In this document: in pieces, positions 63,286-64,000 of the stretch
Numbering within the stretch: position 1 is the stretch's first letter
How the letters are laid out: every line of letters begins with the position of its first letter
Origin: Colwellia sp. BRX10-3
Lineage (GTDB): Bacteria > Pseudomonadota > Gammaproteobacteria > Enterobacterales > Alteromonadaceae
Assembly (NCBI RefSeq): GCF_014077505.1
Contig: NZ_JACGWA010000004.1
Coordinates: 186,001 to 250,000, forward strand
Length of the DNA stretch: 64,000 bases
Reading direction: 5' to 3'
Made by a program: the position numbers and the translations under genes
Notes under the pieces: model-generated
Databases searched by the model: none
What the model was told of the DNA's origin: nothing
What the model saw: only the letters and a program-made list of their open reading frames with translations

Positions 63286-63327
63286 ATTTTACTAGTTGTC
63301 CACCTCAGGGCGTGTTGTTATATGCAA

Positions 63328-63615
63328 TTAATCACTGCCGCCTCCACCATCACTACCACCGGAACCTGCAGAGTCATAAGTGCCTAAACTTGAAGCACCA
63401 CCACCAAGCTCTTTATTTCGCTTGTAACTGACATCATGACTTTTATTAACACGCCAAGTAACAATCGCTCCAATTATAGGAATTAGCCATACAAATATTA
63501 TTTGTGAAACTTTTTGGAACGATTCTAAATCATCTCGTTTGAATAAAAATATTGAAACAGAAATATTTATAATTAACAACGTAGCAAATATTGCGTACCA
63601 GAATTTAAGCTCCAT
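63328..63615 (-). CDS. two-helix membrane protein with Gly/Ser-rich tail (cassette gene)
   Basis: 95 residues. Two helices (about 5-24 and 36-53), then a basic patch (RVNKSHDVSYKRNKE) and a tail rich in Gly, Ser and Asp (GGGASSLGTYDSAGSGGSDGGGGSD). No family recognised. AAAGGAT lies before the ATG. Its attC has been split by the IS, so the cassette can no longer be excised normally. Confidence 0.6.
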   Translation of the reverse strand: MELKFWYAIFATLLIINISVSIFLFKRDDLESFQKVSQIIFVWLIPIIGAIVTWRVNKSHDVSYKRNKELGGGASSLGTYDSAGSGGSDGGGGSD

Positions 63616-63632
63616 CTTATATCCTTTGCATA

Positions 63633-63729
63633 TAACGCCCTGTTAACAGGCAAAAAATAGTTGGTTAAAATTAGCGACGAAGGAGCAAAAACCAACTGTT
63701 TTTTGTCCTTGTTTAACAGCTTGTTAGCT
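63633..63729 (-). repeat. attC site
   Basis: TAACGCCCTGTTAACAGGC, GTTGGTTAAAATTAGCGACG, AACCAACTGTT, CAGCTTGTTAGC. Confidence 0.9.
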
Positions 63730-64000
63730 ATTTATTGACCACCAAACTTTCTCTAGCTATGGGGTCTCCATGCAGGATAATCGTTTCTATACGGTTCCAC
63801 GATTCTATAGAGTCTAAAGGATTAGTTTTAAGCAGCAGAAGGTTAGCAACTTTACCAACTTCTACAGTGCCATAATCTTTATCAATTCTGAATTGTTTAG
63901 CATTATTAATGGTTGCCGCCGCCAGTACTTCTTCCAGCGATAGCCCTGCGGTAACCATAGCTTTCATTTCTTGGTAGGTTGTCAGTCCAGGTTGATTGGC
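63728..64000 (-). CDS. amidohydrolase family protein, C-terminal part
   Basis: Only the last 90 or so residues are inside the window; the start is past the right edge. AMVTAGLSLEEVLAAATINNAKQF, then DKDYGTVEVGKVANLLLLKTNPLDSIESW, is the C-terminal signature of metal-dependent amidohydrolases (imidazolonepropionase/prolidase-like). The catalytic residues are outside. It is the next cassette toward attI. Confidence 0.85.
   Translation of the reverse strand, partial: ANQPGLTTYQEMKAMVTAGLSLEEVLAAATINNAKQFRIDKDYGTVEVGKVANLLLLKTNPLDSIESWNRIETIILHGDPIARESLVVNK

Larger units (their letters stand above)
61776..63315 (+). mobile_element. IS110-family insertion sequence inside an attC
   Basis: About 1.54 kb, bounded by the core dinucleotide CT (61776-61777) on the left and GT (63314-63315, CT expected) on the right. 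No terminal inverted repeats or target duplication are visible, as usual in IS110. Removing it restores a perfect attC end. The left end has about 240 nt of non-coding DNA before the transposase, the right end only 30 nt. This is the IS110-type layout, not IS1111. Confidence 0.92.
50986..64000 (-). mobile_element. distal part of a chromosomal integron cassette array
   Basis: Apart from one inserted IS, all genes are on the minus strand. Each is followed at its 3' end by an attC site starting TAACAAG on the minus strand and ending GGCGTTA. Most sites share TTGGCTAAAAT ... GAACGAAGCG ... AGCCAACTGTT, the inner L boxes. Such uniform attC sites mark a sedentary chromosomal integron. Since cassette genes read away from attI, the integrase must lie past the right edge, and the left end here is the oldest. 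Cassettes have no obvious promoters of their own. Decayed attC sites concentrate on the left. Confidence 0.92.

Noticed and set aside
61776-63315. Classification as an IS1111-type element
   Set aside because: No subterminal inverted repeats are visible and the long non-coding region is upstream of the transposase, so IS110-type fits better.
1-64000. CRISPR arrays, rRNA or tRNA genes, prophage
   Set aside because: No regularly spaced direct repeats, no rRNA core sequences, no TPsiC-loop pattern with cloverleaf and no phage structural genes were seen. The periodic repeats on the right are attC sites.

Overview
The window is low-GC DNA whose gene content fits a marine gammaproteobacterium of the Alteromonadales, most likely Colwelliaceae (Colwellia/Thalassotalea-like). 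Pointers are the DUF1315 and DUF349 pair, the bioA / bioBFCD biotin locus, FNR-type operators and a large chromosomal integron. This placement is inference from gene content; no rRNA or tRNA gene was recognised.

Positions 1-29.7 kb are mostly ordinary chromosome: a thioredoxin-fold protein, an M14 carboxypeptidase, an AGCS amino-acid:Na+ symporter, YeaC/DUF349, AnsA, SppA, a YdjA-type nitroreductase, AsnS, the complete late biotin pathway, PepE, a HicB without a visible HicA, Fpr, two glutathione-transferase genes, a TPR lipoprotein, a phosphoribosyltransferase, a secreted phosphodiesterase and an EAL/HDOD signalling protein. One GST gene (21446-22051) is interrupted by a single in-frame TGA exactly where the family has its active-site-region cysteine.

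Positions 29.8-42.9 kb form a stress and anaerobiosis island. It holds a PRPP synthetase-like gene beside an archaeal-type AMP/thymidine phosphorylase, two universal stress proteins, a beta-CASP metallo-hydrolase, two paralogous c-type cytochrome lipoproteins, cytochrome b561, an UPF0718 permease with a small redox partner, a slipin-NfeD pair and a tyrosine recombinase. Three perfect FNR/ANR boxes (TTGAT-N4-ATCAA) and one near-match lie ahead of its operons, so oxygen limitation probably induces it. A degraded second copy of the recombinase 3' end lies inside it.

Positions 43-50.8 kb carry CorA, a PGPGW membrane protein, cardiolipin synthase, two endonuclease/exonuclease/phosphatase-fold proteins, a persulfide-dioxygenase-like metallo-hydrolase and a DMT exporter.

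From about 51 kb to the right edge the DNA is the distal part of a sedentary chromosomal integron. About seventeen minus-strand cassettes alternate with attC sites sharing a TTGGCTAAAAT ... AGCCAACTGTT core. The integrase and attI should lie beyond the right edge. Cassettes encode secreted or membrane proteins, two beta-lactamase-fold serine hydrolases, metallo-hydrolases, a nitroreductase, VOC, GNAT, DUF1428 and unknowns. Towards the old left end, attC sites are truncated and the last cassette is frameshifted.

The most interesting object is an IS110-family element inserted inside one attC (61776-63315). Its 240-nt leader folds on paper into a complete bridge-RNA (seekRNA) architecture. All four guides can be assigned by eye: two match the element's own ends and two match the attC core site that was hit. 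This appears to be an RNA-guided transposon programmed to target integron recombination sites.
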